From a virus, in IMG/VR virus record IMGVR_UViG_3300008261_000182, positions 1 to 44,923 of that record: a DNA stretch of 44,923 nucleotides; one strand, given 5' to 3'. The translations under genes and the position numbers were made by a program. Of the stretch, positions 8,701 to 13,910 are shown in pieces (position 1 is the first letter of the stretch; each line of letters begins with the position of its first letter). Under the pieces are notes generated by a model. It did not search any database. It was not told where the DNA came from and was given only the letters and a program-made list of their open reading frames with translations.

Positions 8701-9542
8701 GATTGATAGTCAGCCTCTAAAGATAAAATAGCTCCGATTCTACCAAACACGCTAGTTACAGCGTCAGTGTTATCTACCTTCTCCCAGTAAGACCCATTAG
8801 ATATAATCCAGTCACCAACTTGAAAATCAATACCACCAAATACTCCAGCAACAGAAACAACATAGTAGTGTCCCTTTTCTTCTGGAACTAAAAAATTTAG
8901 AGTTGGAGTATTAGTAAGCGCATTCCACGTACCCATGTACTGAACCTGACCAATAATTGAATCAGGAATCTGAGACAATGGAACCTTACCACCTGCATCT
9001 AGAGAAGCAACCCCGTTAGCAACTCCAACAGAGGTCTTATCAACCTTAAGAGCAAGTAAAATATCTATCTCAGCATCTAAGTTAGATATAGCAGTATTTA
9101 ACTGACCAAGTGTTGCAGACTCAGTTGTAAGAACAGCTGGAGGATGAATAATTCTTCTTGAACTAGTAATAGACTGGCCCAAGTCATTTGGAATAACAAA
9201 AATGTTTTCTCCTTCGGAAATAACTCTAAGTGCGTCAGCACCCAAGCTAGTGGTTTCTATTACAGCTCCGTTAAAGGCATAAATAGTTCCTCCTACAGCA
9301 AGGCGATAACCCATCGCATTCACGCCTCCAATTACGATGTTTGAACCGTCTTGGAAAATCTGTGAGTTACCTATTGAGTTATTTGATGTAAAAACAGGAA
9401 CATAACCTGCGTTACCAGATCCCTTTATATAGCCATCAAAAATATCAGATACACTAATTCTAATGTTCTGTTCTTCTGTATAACCTACAATAAAGTCTAG
9501 ATCGCCAGGATCGCTTACTAATAGAAAGTCCGAAAATCTCAT
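2781..9542 (-). CDS. Giant tail fibre with C-terminal S74 intramolecular chaperone
   Basis: 2,253 residues. The centre holds four repeats of the type S..DW.TFN.KQ followed by LTTTG.SG....LN.P.Y. The C-terminal half holds about ten repeats of MRITSGGNV.IGTT..-..LNVNG type, typical of long fibres of Bacteroidota phages. The last ~90 residues are a peptidase S74 (endosialidase-type) chaperone: SSDYRLK with the catalytic Ser-Asp at 2164-2165, then the helical GFIAHEIQEILPYLV segment and a terminal coiled coil. By family rules the chaperone trimerises the fibre and cuts itself off before that serine. A glycine run (FPGGGGGGGSS) lies about one third along. The protein mediates host recognition. Confidence 0.92.
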   Translation of the reverse strand: MRFSDFLLVSDPGDLDFIVGYTEEQNIRISVSDIFDGYIKGSGNAGYVPVFTSNNSIGNSQIFQDGSNIVIGGVNAMGYRLAVGGTIYAFNGAVIETTSLGADALRVISEGENIFVIPNDLGQSITSSRRIIHPPAVLTTESATLGQLNTAISNLDAEIDILLALKVDKTSVGVANGVASLDAGGKVPLSQIPDSIIGQVQYMGTWNALTNTPTLNFLVPEEKGHYYVVSVAGVFGGIDFQVGDWIISNGSYWEKVDNTDAVTSVFGRIGAILSLEADYQSFYPRLSQAYDNPTWINSLAFSKITGVPPFLLENQTITLSGDVTGSGKTSISTTISDNSVTDSKLRNSVGTSVIGRAANSTGDPADIQASTDGHVLLRSSGNLLFGLISSDSISSINWSKITGTPTTLSGYGITDAYTKTESDNKFVPYTGANANVNLGSNNITANSFIKAGGTSSQFLKADGSVDTSQYVPTTRSINAGTGLTGGGNLSSDVNISFDTTWGDTRYAYRTRQLTINGVTYDLSADRTWSVGTVTSISTNGPITGGIITGSGTIGITQSSASTDGYLSSTDWNTFNNKQPAGDYVTIATDQTITGLKTIVRSGDVLNFKIGTDTLYGLKVAYNQNELVPSGEATWSFVNTFNRDGVGYSVTPLSFFRGVLVTGERLISSSVNANLLDYYSNNPTGRYPVYAYNTGVQQFSESILVGYNTGLVNAVTGAIASLPSGVVANFNGRVIGSNAVNSNEFATLSQLTGGTVTSVGLSMPPAFTVSNSPVTSTGTLTVVGAGTAAQYVRGDGTLGDFPGGGGGGGSSVSYYLNGSVNQGTFVGNTYYEMNKVPIFGAGTDFNINTNGYIAQFITDANDPDLLLIPGGNWNLEFYFSASSGGGSPTFYVELYKYDGTTFTLIASNSTNPELISLGTTINPYFSTLGVPETVLAATDRLAIRIYVTNAGRTITLHTENSHLCQVITTFTTGLTALNGITKQVQYLTTGTSGTDFNIVSSVDTHTFNLPTASAINRGALSSADWTTFNNKQATISLTTTGSSGSSTFISNVLNVPTYTLSGLGGVPTSRTITINGTTQDLSVDRTYSVGTVTSVAALTLGTSGTDLSSSVANGTTTPVITLNVPTASASNRGVLSAADWSTFNSKQNTITLTTTGTSGAATLIGATLNIPQYQAAGTYVTAVTASSPLASSGGTTPNITIQQASGSQNGFLSSTDWSTFNNKQNALTNPVTGTGTTNYLPKFTGSTTIGNSIVQEGGAGILISGTDNFTSQNGGWFFNGSGNYASGIFASSSSNILTLRSPQNISFQIGFSTPSMTLTSGGNLLVGTTTDIGQRLQVSGGYITQVDGGVRTFLGYDGIGSLVGTTTNHYFRFITNDTERMRITSGGNIGIGTSSPSFKLDVNGKIYSSTEVQGGSALMNLTGGYATFGSNSSVVGIRVGRDASLNDIIINPSGNVAIGTTTDAGFKLDVNGTGRFSASGSTNLVVQRTGSNGVFMQLLDASGNSVFLGGNNGDFQVQTPSGGFSNKLVVTNTGNVGIGTTSPQVAGGGYTGLHINGSGSSLVLSTSGANLTYLYTLGTGGVDFAIENSGAQIFRGGSSERMRITSGGNVLIGTTTDNGAKLNVNGTIRSNDTNGLGLGSIAGYRRIQYGSDNATSFTLLTDGNAYAGLYAGAATFSSTLDTGGRITITADSGNEQFNIRRASNTNQQLILGYHSDGYGRIQAVEQNVAFRPLVLNQSGGNVLIGTTTDSGFKLNVNGNVYANTLTLGHVGLNISDYNFYSQTISGAMGILGHNVRASASVANQVNVVNSGWYTSMIKMYYSEGITFHTSPTVYSAGDVYPMAGTERMRITFTGRIGIGTNDPIDQLNVAGGITSTGLSNPTTTSVGSLQIGYDGTTGVIRTWNSSPLLFSNYNHQTFETSGSIRMRITSGGNVGIGTTSPDAIFHVARSSAGGVGGQVVIDNPASSTLGNTAEISFLTDAGASGAGTRNARILAVNENAGDGAANLQFHTWNGSASAERMRITSGGNVLIGTTTNLGSELNVNSTIRVGVAFGSAATIAFGDAGTPYWSVGRQASSGNFSISSYALTAMTIIPTSGNVLIGTTTDAGYTLNLVGNAQFIKSSTSTAMVVGLSGVTGSIIRFSYNGGFVGSISTDGSNTAYNTSSDYRLKEQVRAIDNPLEKVMKLNPVNFKYKNSKTVQDGFIAHEIQEILPYLVTGEKDGAEMQEVDYSKLTPILIAAIKELKQEIDKLRNK

Positions 9543-9564
9543 CCGATGATTATTCCAATTACAA

Positions 9565-9831
9565 TTACCATAATGCTATAATGTTTAGAGCTGAGGTACC
9601 ACTAGCCCATACCTTAATAACCTGAACTGGAACAAATGTTCCACTCACGATACCAGTAAAGGTCACATCGTCACCACCAGCGGTAGTAACTCTTAAAGTA
9701 CCTCCAGTTCCAACATACAAAACACAGCCTTTATTATCTAGGCCATCCTGGTTTGCAATATTAGGAATATCAACAGTATTACTTGGTGTAACAGCAGCAG
9801 CTCTAGCTGCTTGTAATTTTTGTACTGCCAT
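9565..9831 (-). CDS. Small beta-rich virion protein, spike-base-like
   Basis: 88 residues: an N-terminal helix MAVQKLQAARAAAVTPS, then CVLYVGTGGTLRVTTAGG, VTFTGIVSGTFVPVQVIKV and WASGTSALNIIALW. This order (surface strand, VTF.GV..G, P..V.RV...GT.A..I.AL) is what I know from small phage and gene-transfer-agent proteins called spike base proteins. It lies 22 nt upstream of the giant fibre, which fits an adaptor at the fibre or spike base. The family name is from memory. Confidence 0.65.
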   Translation of the reverse strand: MAVQKLQAARAAAVTPSNTVDIPNIANQDGLDNKGCVLYVGTGGTLRVTTAGGDDVTFTGIVSGTFVPVQVIKVWASGTSALNIIALW

Positions 9832-9979
9832 TTTCTTGTTGTTTAAAAGGAAATAACTCGTTTAACTTAGCTTTTCTAGCAGCACAACCACAATCTTTCT
9901 TACCAGCAACTTTTTTTACTACATAAGAAATACCTGTTGAGCTAACTACCTTTTCAACTACGTCTCCGAGTCCTTCCAT
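9803..9979 (-). CDS. Small CxC-motif protein, conserved phage hypothetical
   Basis: 58 residues from the ATG at 9979: helical start MEGLGDVVEKVV, then KKDCGCAARKAKLNELFPF and a polar tail. The CGC..RK.KLN.LFP motif is one I have seen in small proteins of Bacteroidota phages; the two cysteines could bind a metal or form a disulphide. The 3' end overlaps the next gene by 29 nt in another frame. Function unknown. Confidence 0.6.
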   Translation of the reverse strand: MEGLGDVVEKVVSSTGISYVVKKVAGKKDCGCAARKAKLNELFPFKQQENGSTKITSS

Positions 9980-9985
9980 GGTTAA

Positions 9986-10114
9986 TTATTTTTTACTTTT
10001 ACCAGCTTTAGAAAGAGCAATAGCAATAGCTTGCTTTCTAGGCTTACCAGCCTTAATCTCTTTTCTTATATTTTCACTAATCACTTTTTGTGATTTTCCA
10101 GACTTTAATGGCAT
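9986..10114 (-). CDS. DUF6496-like small basic protein
   Basis: 42 residues beginning [20 protein letters not shown], then [20 protein letters not shown]. The [11 protein letters not shown] and [10 protein letters not shown] signatures are those of DUF6496 proteins, tiny and very basic, common in phages and bacteria and of unknown function. A TATATTTG promoter box lies 15-23 nt upstream. Confidence 0.75.
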   Translation of the reverse strand: MPLKSGKSQKVISENIRKEIKAGKPRKQAIAIALSKAGKSKK

Positions 10115-10129
10115 AGCTAAATGTTTTGA

Positions 10130-10137
10130 CAAATATA
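10130..10137 (-). promoter_or_regulatory. Bacteroidota-type -7 box (TATATTTG)
   Basis: TATATTTG followed by TCAAAAC on the minus strand, 15 nt before the ATG at 10114. Same octamer and flank as the box at 1850. Confidence 0.55.
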
Positions 10138-10144
10138 CAACTTT

Positions 10145-10387
10145 TTACCTCTTCTTGTTCTTGTGTAGACCATGAGAAGCATATTGTTTCCCAGATTTTG
10201 TTGCCTCTCTTTTCTCTTTATTAGCCATGGCAAGCTTTGCTCTACCAGATGGTGTAGACTTTAACTTAGAAATAGTGGCAGAAGGTGCATAAACCTCACC
10301 AGTCTCCTTAGAAGGTTTTCCGCTAGGAGTTCTCCACTTCTGATTTGTCCACCTATCTAGACTTTTTTGTGACTTTGCCTTTGCCAT
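10145..10387 (-). CDS. DUF5872-like small basic protein
   Basis: 80 residues, about one quarter Lys/Arg. The pattern KSLDRWTNQKWRTPSGKPS, then TGEVYAPSATISKL and a K.GKQY tail, matches my memory of DUF5872-type proteins (sLk.W..Q.W.T.SGKPS..TGE.Y.P). The role is unknown; high charge suggests nucleic-acid binding. It overlaps the 48-residue gene upstream by 35 nt. Confidence 0.65.
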   Translation of the reverse strand: MAKAKSQKSLDRWTNQKWRTPSGKPSKETGEVYAPSATISKLKSTPSGRAKLAMANKEKREATKSGKQYASHGLHKNKKR

Positions 10388-10499
10388 TATTTTTTCTGGT
10401 AACTACAATTCTTCTATTTTTCTCAGTTACTTCCATTCCAGCGTTCTCAGCCTGTCTTTTTATGGAATTATATTTCTCTAAAGCAGTAAGTCTTTTCAT
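10353..10499 (-). CDS. Small basic hypothetical protein
   Basis: 48 residues from ATG 10499: MKRLTALEKYNSIKRQAENA, then a strand-like MEVTEKNRRIVVTRK and a Lys-rich end. Start and stop overlap the neighbouring small genes (4 nt with the 59-residue gene upstream, 35 nt with the 80-residue gene downstream), the packing expected of real genes in this cluster. Not recognised. Confidence 0.5.
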   Translation of the reverse strand: MKRLTALEKYNSIKRQAENAGMEVTEKNRRIVVTRKNNGKGKVTKKSR

Positions 10500-10675
10500 T
10501 TTTTATATCCTCCACCTTTTTTCTTGTACTCACTTGCAAGAAGCTGTGCCTTTCGAGCCGACCACTCCCCAGGATCACCACCTTTGCTTCCAGCCTTGAT
10601 CTTTTCGAACAAAGCCTTCCTCATTGTTGGCTTAGTATAGTTGCCAGCTGAGTTAACAGTAGATTTCTTTTTCAT
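10496..10675 (-). CDS. Conserved small basic phage protein (AGNYTKP...WSARKAQ type)
   Basis: 59 residues from ATG 10675 (an in-frame ATG at 10681 is possible). Key motifs are VNSAGNYTKPTMRKALFEKI, then IKAGSKGG.PGEWSARKAQLLA and a GGGYKK end, a pattern I recognise from small proteins of many phages without assigned function. I chose 10675 because its ATG overlaps the upstream TGA by one base (TGATG). Very basic; possibly DNA- or capsid-associated. Confidence 0.65.
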   Translation of the reverse strand: MKKKSTVNSAGNYTKPTMRKALFEKIKAGSKGGDPGEWSARKAQLLASEYKKKGGGYKK

Positions 10676-10923
10676 CACCATTTTACCTTATCTGCCCAAT
10701 AAGCTGCTGACATTGGTCCTTTTGCAATATTTTTACTATGTCTTGCCTTAAAAGACGCTCTTTTCTTCTTCATAGCCTCAGACTCTCCAGCCTTCGGTTT
10801 GCCAGCAGTCTTAGCTCCCTGCTCACCAAAACGGATAACTTTCTCCTTTCCAGCAGAGCAAGCCTTGACAACGTGTGATTTTTTAGGATGTGATGGTGTT
10901 CTCTGTGGAGAGTTACACTTCAT
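10675..10923 (-). CDS. Conserved small basic phage protein (KCN.P.RTPSHPKKSHVVKAC type)
   Basis: 82 residues starting MKCNSPQRTPSHPKKSHVVK, then KVIRFGEQGAKTAGKPKAGE, FKARHSKNIAKGPMSAAYWA and DKVKW. This conserved small protein occurs in marine and Bacteroidota phages; I know no function. Conserved Cys, His and many Lys suggest a nucleic-acid or metal-binding protein. The reading frame is open further upstream, but ATG 10923 lies one base past the previous gene's TGA (10925-10927), favouring this start. Confidence 0.7.
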   Translation of the reverse strand: MKCNSPQRTPSHPKKSHVVKACSAGKEKVIRFGEQGAKTAGKPKAGESEAMKKKRASFKARHSKNIAKGPMSAAYWADKVKW

Positions 10924-10924
10924 C

Positions 10925-11077
10925 TCACTTTTTCTTACCATAACCAAGAGCTTCTTTAGTCTTAACCATGGCAAGTGCCTCAATTACAGCTTCGGCTAGC
11001 TCTTCTTTCTTATCGTTTGCCTTCTTGACCTGAATACATTTCTCGATTCCAGTCATACTTAGTGTTGGTCTCTTCAT
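10925..11077 (-). CDS. Small helical hypothetical protein
   Basis: 50 residues: MKRPTLSMTGIEKCIQVKKA, then a helix EELAEAVIEALAMVKTKEAL ending GYGKKK. It is the first gene of the small basic cluster; a TATATTTG box lies 20-28 nt upstream. The next gene's ATG starts one base after this stop. Not recognised. Confidence 0.5.
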   Translation of the reverse strand: MKRPTLSMTGIEKCIQVKKANDKKEELAEAVIEALAMVKTKEALGYGKKK

Positions 11078-11097
11078 AATTTTTTTTAGCTTTACTG

Positions 11098-11105
11098 CAA
11101 ATATA
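11098..11105 (-). promoter_or_regulatory. Bacteroidota-type -7 box (TATATTTG) in a 33-bp divergent gap
   Basis: TATATTTG on the minus strand, 20 nt before the ATG at 11077 and only 6 nt from the plus-strand ATG at 11111. A plus-strand near-match TAGCTTTA lies just before it, so the gap probably holds two back-to-back promoters. Confidence 0.5.
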
Positions 11106-11110
11106 CGAAT

Positions 11111-11566
11111 ATGAATTCATTCAAAAGGAGAGCAAAAAGAGTTTGGGATAAAGAAAACATCCCAATCAGAAATATCAAGCGTCCAATATACGACAGAAGA
11201 CACCCAGAGCACGACTACCTAAAGTACTGGAGGGTAATACGTTACTGGACACTACGCAAGTATAATCTAAAAAGTCAGGATCTAGACATGCTCCTGTTTC
11301 TGTACAGCGAGGGTTATTTTGACAACGAAAGATTTGAGGAGTACAACAACGTACTGAGCTGGGACATCGATAGATTTAGAAGGCTCCTAGAGAATGGATG
11401 GATTCACGTCTGGCGTGAAAAGACATACAACTCTAGGGCCCTCTATGAAATTACTGAAAAGGGTAGGAGAGCAGTGAACCCAAAGACGTCAGGAGATTCA
11501 AGAACAACGACAACGTCTCGCTCAAGTATTACAGTCAAAACCTCTCCAGCAATAATCATCTCATGA
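11111..11566 (+). CDS. Winged-helix (MarR-like) DNA-binding protein
   Basis: 151 residues; the only plus-strand gene in the left arm. A basic N-terminus (KRRAKRVWDKENIPIRNIKRP) precedes a winged-helix fold: helices around RVIRYWTLRKYNLKSQDLDM, LLFLYSEGYF, then a recognition-helix region WDIDRFRRLLENGWIHVWRE and the wing end YEITEKGRRAV (112-122) typical of MarR/PadR-like regulators. The last 29 residues (Ser/Thr-rich) are read across the 3' end of groES on the other strand. Probably a phage transcription regulator; the target is unknown. A strong terminator for its mRNA lies at 11684. Confidence 0.7.
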   Translation: MNSFKRRAKRVWDKENIPIRNIKRPIYDRRHPEHDYLKYWRVIRYWTLRKYNLKSQDLDMLLFLYSEGYFDNERFEEYNNVLSWDIDRFRRLLENGWIHVWREKTYNSRALYEITEKGRRAVNPKTSGDSRTTTTSRSSITVKTSPAIIIS

Positions 11567-11754
11567 GAAGCAAACTTGTCATAGTAGATAAACTCGCCAT
11601 CGTTGACCGACTTAACATCGTCACCAACCTTGACAATTTCACCTATACCATAGCGCATTTTATTTTTGTCATCAGCTGACAGTAGAAGCCCGACTTGTGT
11701 TCGGGCTTCTTTTTCTATTTTTCTGATTACCAGATACTTACCTATTGGTCTCAT
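11443..11754 (-). CDS. groES: Phage GroES-like co-chaperonin
   Basis: 103 residues. It starts MRPIGKYLVIRKIEKEARTQ (GroES-type RP....V.V....E....GL.L), then GEIVKVGDDVKSVNDGEFIY (core strands with the G.IV.VG and GD..Y motifs), a region equivalent to the roof or mobile segment, and the final strand VLTVILERDVVVVL. About 15 residues beyond the usual GroES end (ESPDVFGFTALLPFSVIS) extend into the winged-helix gene on the other strand. Its ATG lies inside the 3' end of groEL (17-nt overlap), so it is coupled to and follows groEL. It would cap the GroEL-like ring. Confidence 0.82.
   Translation of the reverse strand: MRPIGKYLVIRKIEKEARTQVGLLLSADDKNKMRYGIGEIVKVGDDVKSVNDGEFIYYDKFASHEMIIAGEVLTVILERDVVVVLESPDVFGFTALLPFSVIS
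11684..11716 (+). terminator. Intrinsic terminator inside groES, for the plus-strand winged-helix gene
   Basis: AGAAGCCCGA, a 7-nt loop, then TCGGGCTTCT form a perfect 10-bp stem, followed by TTTTCTATTTTT on the plus strand. It lies about 118 nt past the winged-helix stop and within codons 13-24 of groES, where on the minus strand it is read as KEARTQVGLL. There is no T-tract on the minus side, so it should act on plus-strand RNA only. Confidence 0.8.
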
Positions 11755-13294
11755 TTGCGATTATTGCGTTTGTAGTTAAAATTGTAGTCGCCACGGAGAT
11801 GGCGTTTTTCAAAGCGGTCTTTGTAACCTTAAGTGGATCAACAATACCCATGTCGAACATGTTACCGATCTCGTTGGTCTTAACATTAATACCCTCGTTA
11901 CCTGACGTATCTCGAAGCATCCCAAGGATAAACTCGCTATCTAGGTCCGCATTTTTAATAATTTGGTTGAACGGAGCCTGGATTGCATTCACAAAGCACT
12001 CAACAACCCTGTTGTTATAGCTTTCATTCAGCAGCTGCTGACCGATTCGGTATAGAGCGAGACCCCCACCTGCCACAATGCCTTCCTCCATGGCTGACTG
12101 CACCGCACAGACTGAGTCATCGACCCGATCGTACAACTCCTTTTGCTCAACGTCCGAGTTACCGCCCACGTGGATGATACCAACACCGCCAGTCAAGTAC
12201 GAAATGCGCTCCTTGATGAAGTCTCTGTCCTGCTTTTTGTTCGCCTGGTCGTGCGCCTGCTTCAACTCGCTCACCAAAATCTCCAACGCCTCTGTGTTGT
12301 CGGTCTTTGGATCTGGAACCAAGACAGTCTTGTCTCTCGATACCACTACTTTTGACGCGAAGCCAAGGTCATCGAAGCCAATTAGTGCAGTGTCATCGCC
12401 TGACATCTGGCTGAAGAACCGTCCGCCTGTCGCAACCGCAAGGTCTTGCATCAACTCGTGCTGCTTGTAGCCAAACTGAGGTGGCTCAACGATGCAGTAC
12501 TTCAAGTTATTCTTCAACACATTCGCTGCGATCGTATTTGTAAAGTTCGCAGAGCATGGTGCAACGATCAACAAAGGCTTCCGACTGTCAATCACTGGCG
12601 CAAGTGCGTTCTGGATCTGTGTGATGCTCGACAGCTCGATGTCTGTCATCAAGATGTAGCAGTCCTCAGCCACGTACTCGTCATTCTTCTGGTTGTTCAC
12701 GAACAATTTGTTCGTATACCCACGATCCATGCGGATACCCTTGATTACCTCAGCGTAGGTCTCCGTAGTCATCGACTTCTCAACCGTCACCACACCGTTC
12801 TTCCCGATCTTCTTGTACGTGTCAGCGATTAGCTTCCCAATATGTCTGTCGTTGTTGGCAGAAATTGTCGCAATGTCCTCGATCCAACGCTTAGTTGTCC
12901 GAACTGCCATCTTGGCAAGCAAGCCCTCAGTCCTCTCTGACAGCTCGTTGATCTTCTTGACAGTCCCCCAGTCAGCGTTCAACGCCATCCCACCCTCAAC
13001 TAGGGCCTCGGTTATCACCACCGCAGTGGTTGTCCCATCGCCTGCCGTCATCGCAGTCCTCTCACTGGCCTCACGAACGATTCGAACAGCCATGTTCTCC
13101 ACTGGATCGTTCAAGTGAATGCTCTTCGCAACTGTAACACCGTCCTTTGTGATTGTTAGACCACGAGTGTGACTCGGAGAGTCAATGATCACCGTCTTAC
13201 CACTCGGTCCAAGAGTGCTCTTCACAGCACTCGACATGGTCTTGACACCACGTAGTAGTTTGTCACGACCTTCTTGGTCAAAGTAAACTTCCAT
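11738..13294 (-). CDS. groEL: Phage GroEL-like chaperonin
   Basis: 518 residues, close to bacterial GroEL (about 545) but without a Gly-Gly-Met tail. ATPase signatures are intact: STLGPSGKTVIID (27-39), KDGVTVAK (50-57), AGDGTTTA (84-91), ISANND, EEGIVAGGGLAL (near 400) and MGIVDPLKVTKTAL (482-495) with the nucleotide-contacting Asp. The apical domain is divergent, as expected if the substrate set differs. The gene is visibly richer in G+C than its neighbours (about half G+C in many lines), suggesting strong expression or separate origin. It precedes groES on its strand, the reverse of the usual bacterial order. Confidence 0.93.
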   Translation of the reverse strand: MEVYFDQEGRDKLLRGVKTMSSAVKSTLGPSGKTVIIDSPSHTRGLTITKDGVTVAKSIHLNDPVENMAVRIVREASERTAMTAGDGTTTAVVITEALVEGGMALNADWGTVKKINELSERTEGLLAKMAVRTTKRWIEDIATISANNDRHIGKLIADTYKKIGKNGVVTVEKSMTTETYAEVIKGIRMDRGYTNKLFVNNQKNDEYVAEDCYILMTDIELSSITQIQNALAPVIDSRKPLLIVAPCSANFTNTIAANVLKNNLKYCIVEPPQFGYKQHELMQDLAVATGGRFFSQMSGDDTALIGFDDLGFASKVVVSRDKTVLVPDPKTDNTEALEILVSELKQAHDQANKKQDRDFIKERISYLTGGVGIIHVGGNSDVEQKELYDRVDDSVCAVQSAMEEGIVAGGGLALYRIGQQLLNESYNNRVVECFVNAIQAPFNQIIKNADLDSEFILGMLRDTSGNEGINVKTNEIGNMFDMGIVDPLKVTKTALKNAISVATTILTTNAIIANETNR

Positions 13295-13316
13295 AGATTA
13301 GATTTTTAGTTCATGG

Positions 13317-13324
13317 CAAATATA
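13317..13324 (-). promoter_or_regulatory. Bacteroidota-type -7 box of the groEL-groES operon (TATATTTG)
   Basis: TATATTTGCC on the minus strand, 22 nt before the groEL ATG at 13294, with TTG-containing sequence upstream that could serve as the -33 element. It matches TAnnTTTG. Confidence 0.65.
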
Positions 13325-13611
13325 CAAACCCTATGCCAATAAACAAGCATGACAGAAATGTCAGAAAAAACGTCCGTATATATATATATATGTACGATAT
13401 GTATAAATAGATATTTTTTTTTATTTATTTTAAAGATAAAATGCGCATTTTGAGCATCTCTCTAAGTATCAGCGACTTAACTAACACTTTTTCGACATTT
13501 TGCCAGTTTTCATTTACACTTTTTGTCAGAAATAAGCACTTTTTGGGTTATACCCCCAGAAATCACGTGGCGGCCCCAGGTGGAAAACGATCCAAAAATG
13601 GCATGGGGGGC

Positions 13612-13670
13612 TGCAACATGGTTGCATTTACGGCACTTTTTTGGCTTTTTTCCGTGCAACATGGTTGCAT
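13612..13670. repeat. Two copies of the palindrome TGCAACATGGTTGCAT
   Basis: Identical 16-bp copies at 13612-13627 and 13655-13670, 43 bp apart. Each has 6-bp inverted arms (TGCAAC/GTTGCA) around ATG. Identical paired palindromes suggest an operator or initiator site bound by a dimer. Confidence 0.7.
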
Positions 13671-13693
13671 AAAGGCCTCTTTTGACACGGATT

Positions 13694-13742
13694 GTGTCGA
13701 TATTTTAGGCATTTGTGTCGATTTTGTGTCGGTCGCGTGTCG
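13694..13742. repeat. Phased GTGTCG hexamers (iteron-like)
   Basis: GTGTCG occurs at 13694, 13715, 13726 and 13737. The last three are exactly 11 bp apart, one helical turn, and an inverted relative (TTGACACGG) precedes them. The same GTGTCGA core recurs at 23161 and 23238 upstream of the primase-helicase gene. Confidence 0.55.
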
Positions 13743-13791
13743 CTTTTCCCAGCATTTTTGTTACGAATCTATGACAATTAGTGACAAAGTT

Positions 13792-13861
13792 GCCTAAGCA
13801 AATATGCAGATACGCAATGTCCGTGCGTGCATAATCGCCTATGCAAATATGCAGATAAGCA
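13792..13861. repeat. 25-bp direct repeat pair containing GCAAATATGCAGATA
   Basis: Two 25-bp copies (13792-13816 and 13837-13861) with two mismatches and a 45-bp period; the core is GCAAATATGCAGATA. The period is close to the 43-bp spacing of the upstream palindromes. Confidence 0.65.
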
Positions 13862-13890
13862 GTTATTGACCGCGAGTCAACTTACTCAAC

Positions 13891-13910
13891 TGACGCAATA
13901 ATGACGCAAT
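13891..13910. repeat. Tandem TGACGCAAT pair with 11-bp spacing
   Basis: TGACGCAAT at 13891-13899 and 13902-13910, again one helical turn apart. It is flanked by related CGCGAGTCAA (about 13871) and CGCGGGTCAA (about 13915) elements and a GTCAGTCAACT further on. Iteron-like. Confidence 0.5.

Noticed and set aside
2781-9542. Diversity-generating retroelement acting on the fibre
   Set aside because: No reverse transcriptase or template repeat is visible; the repeats are ordinary fibre modules.
11745-13118. Several plus-strand frames opposite groEL
   Set aside because: groEL is unmistakable on the minus strand; the higher G+C there simply leaves fewer antisense stops.
13377-13392. TA dinucleotide run as a functional element
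   Set aside because: A short alternating TA tract could help strand opening, but alone it is not evidence for an origin.
13441-13797. 118-codon plus-strand open frame in the repeat region
   Set aside because: It runs straight through the palindromes and phased repeats, has Cys/Phe-rich low-information content, no domain and no start context like the true early genes.
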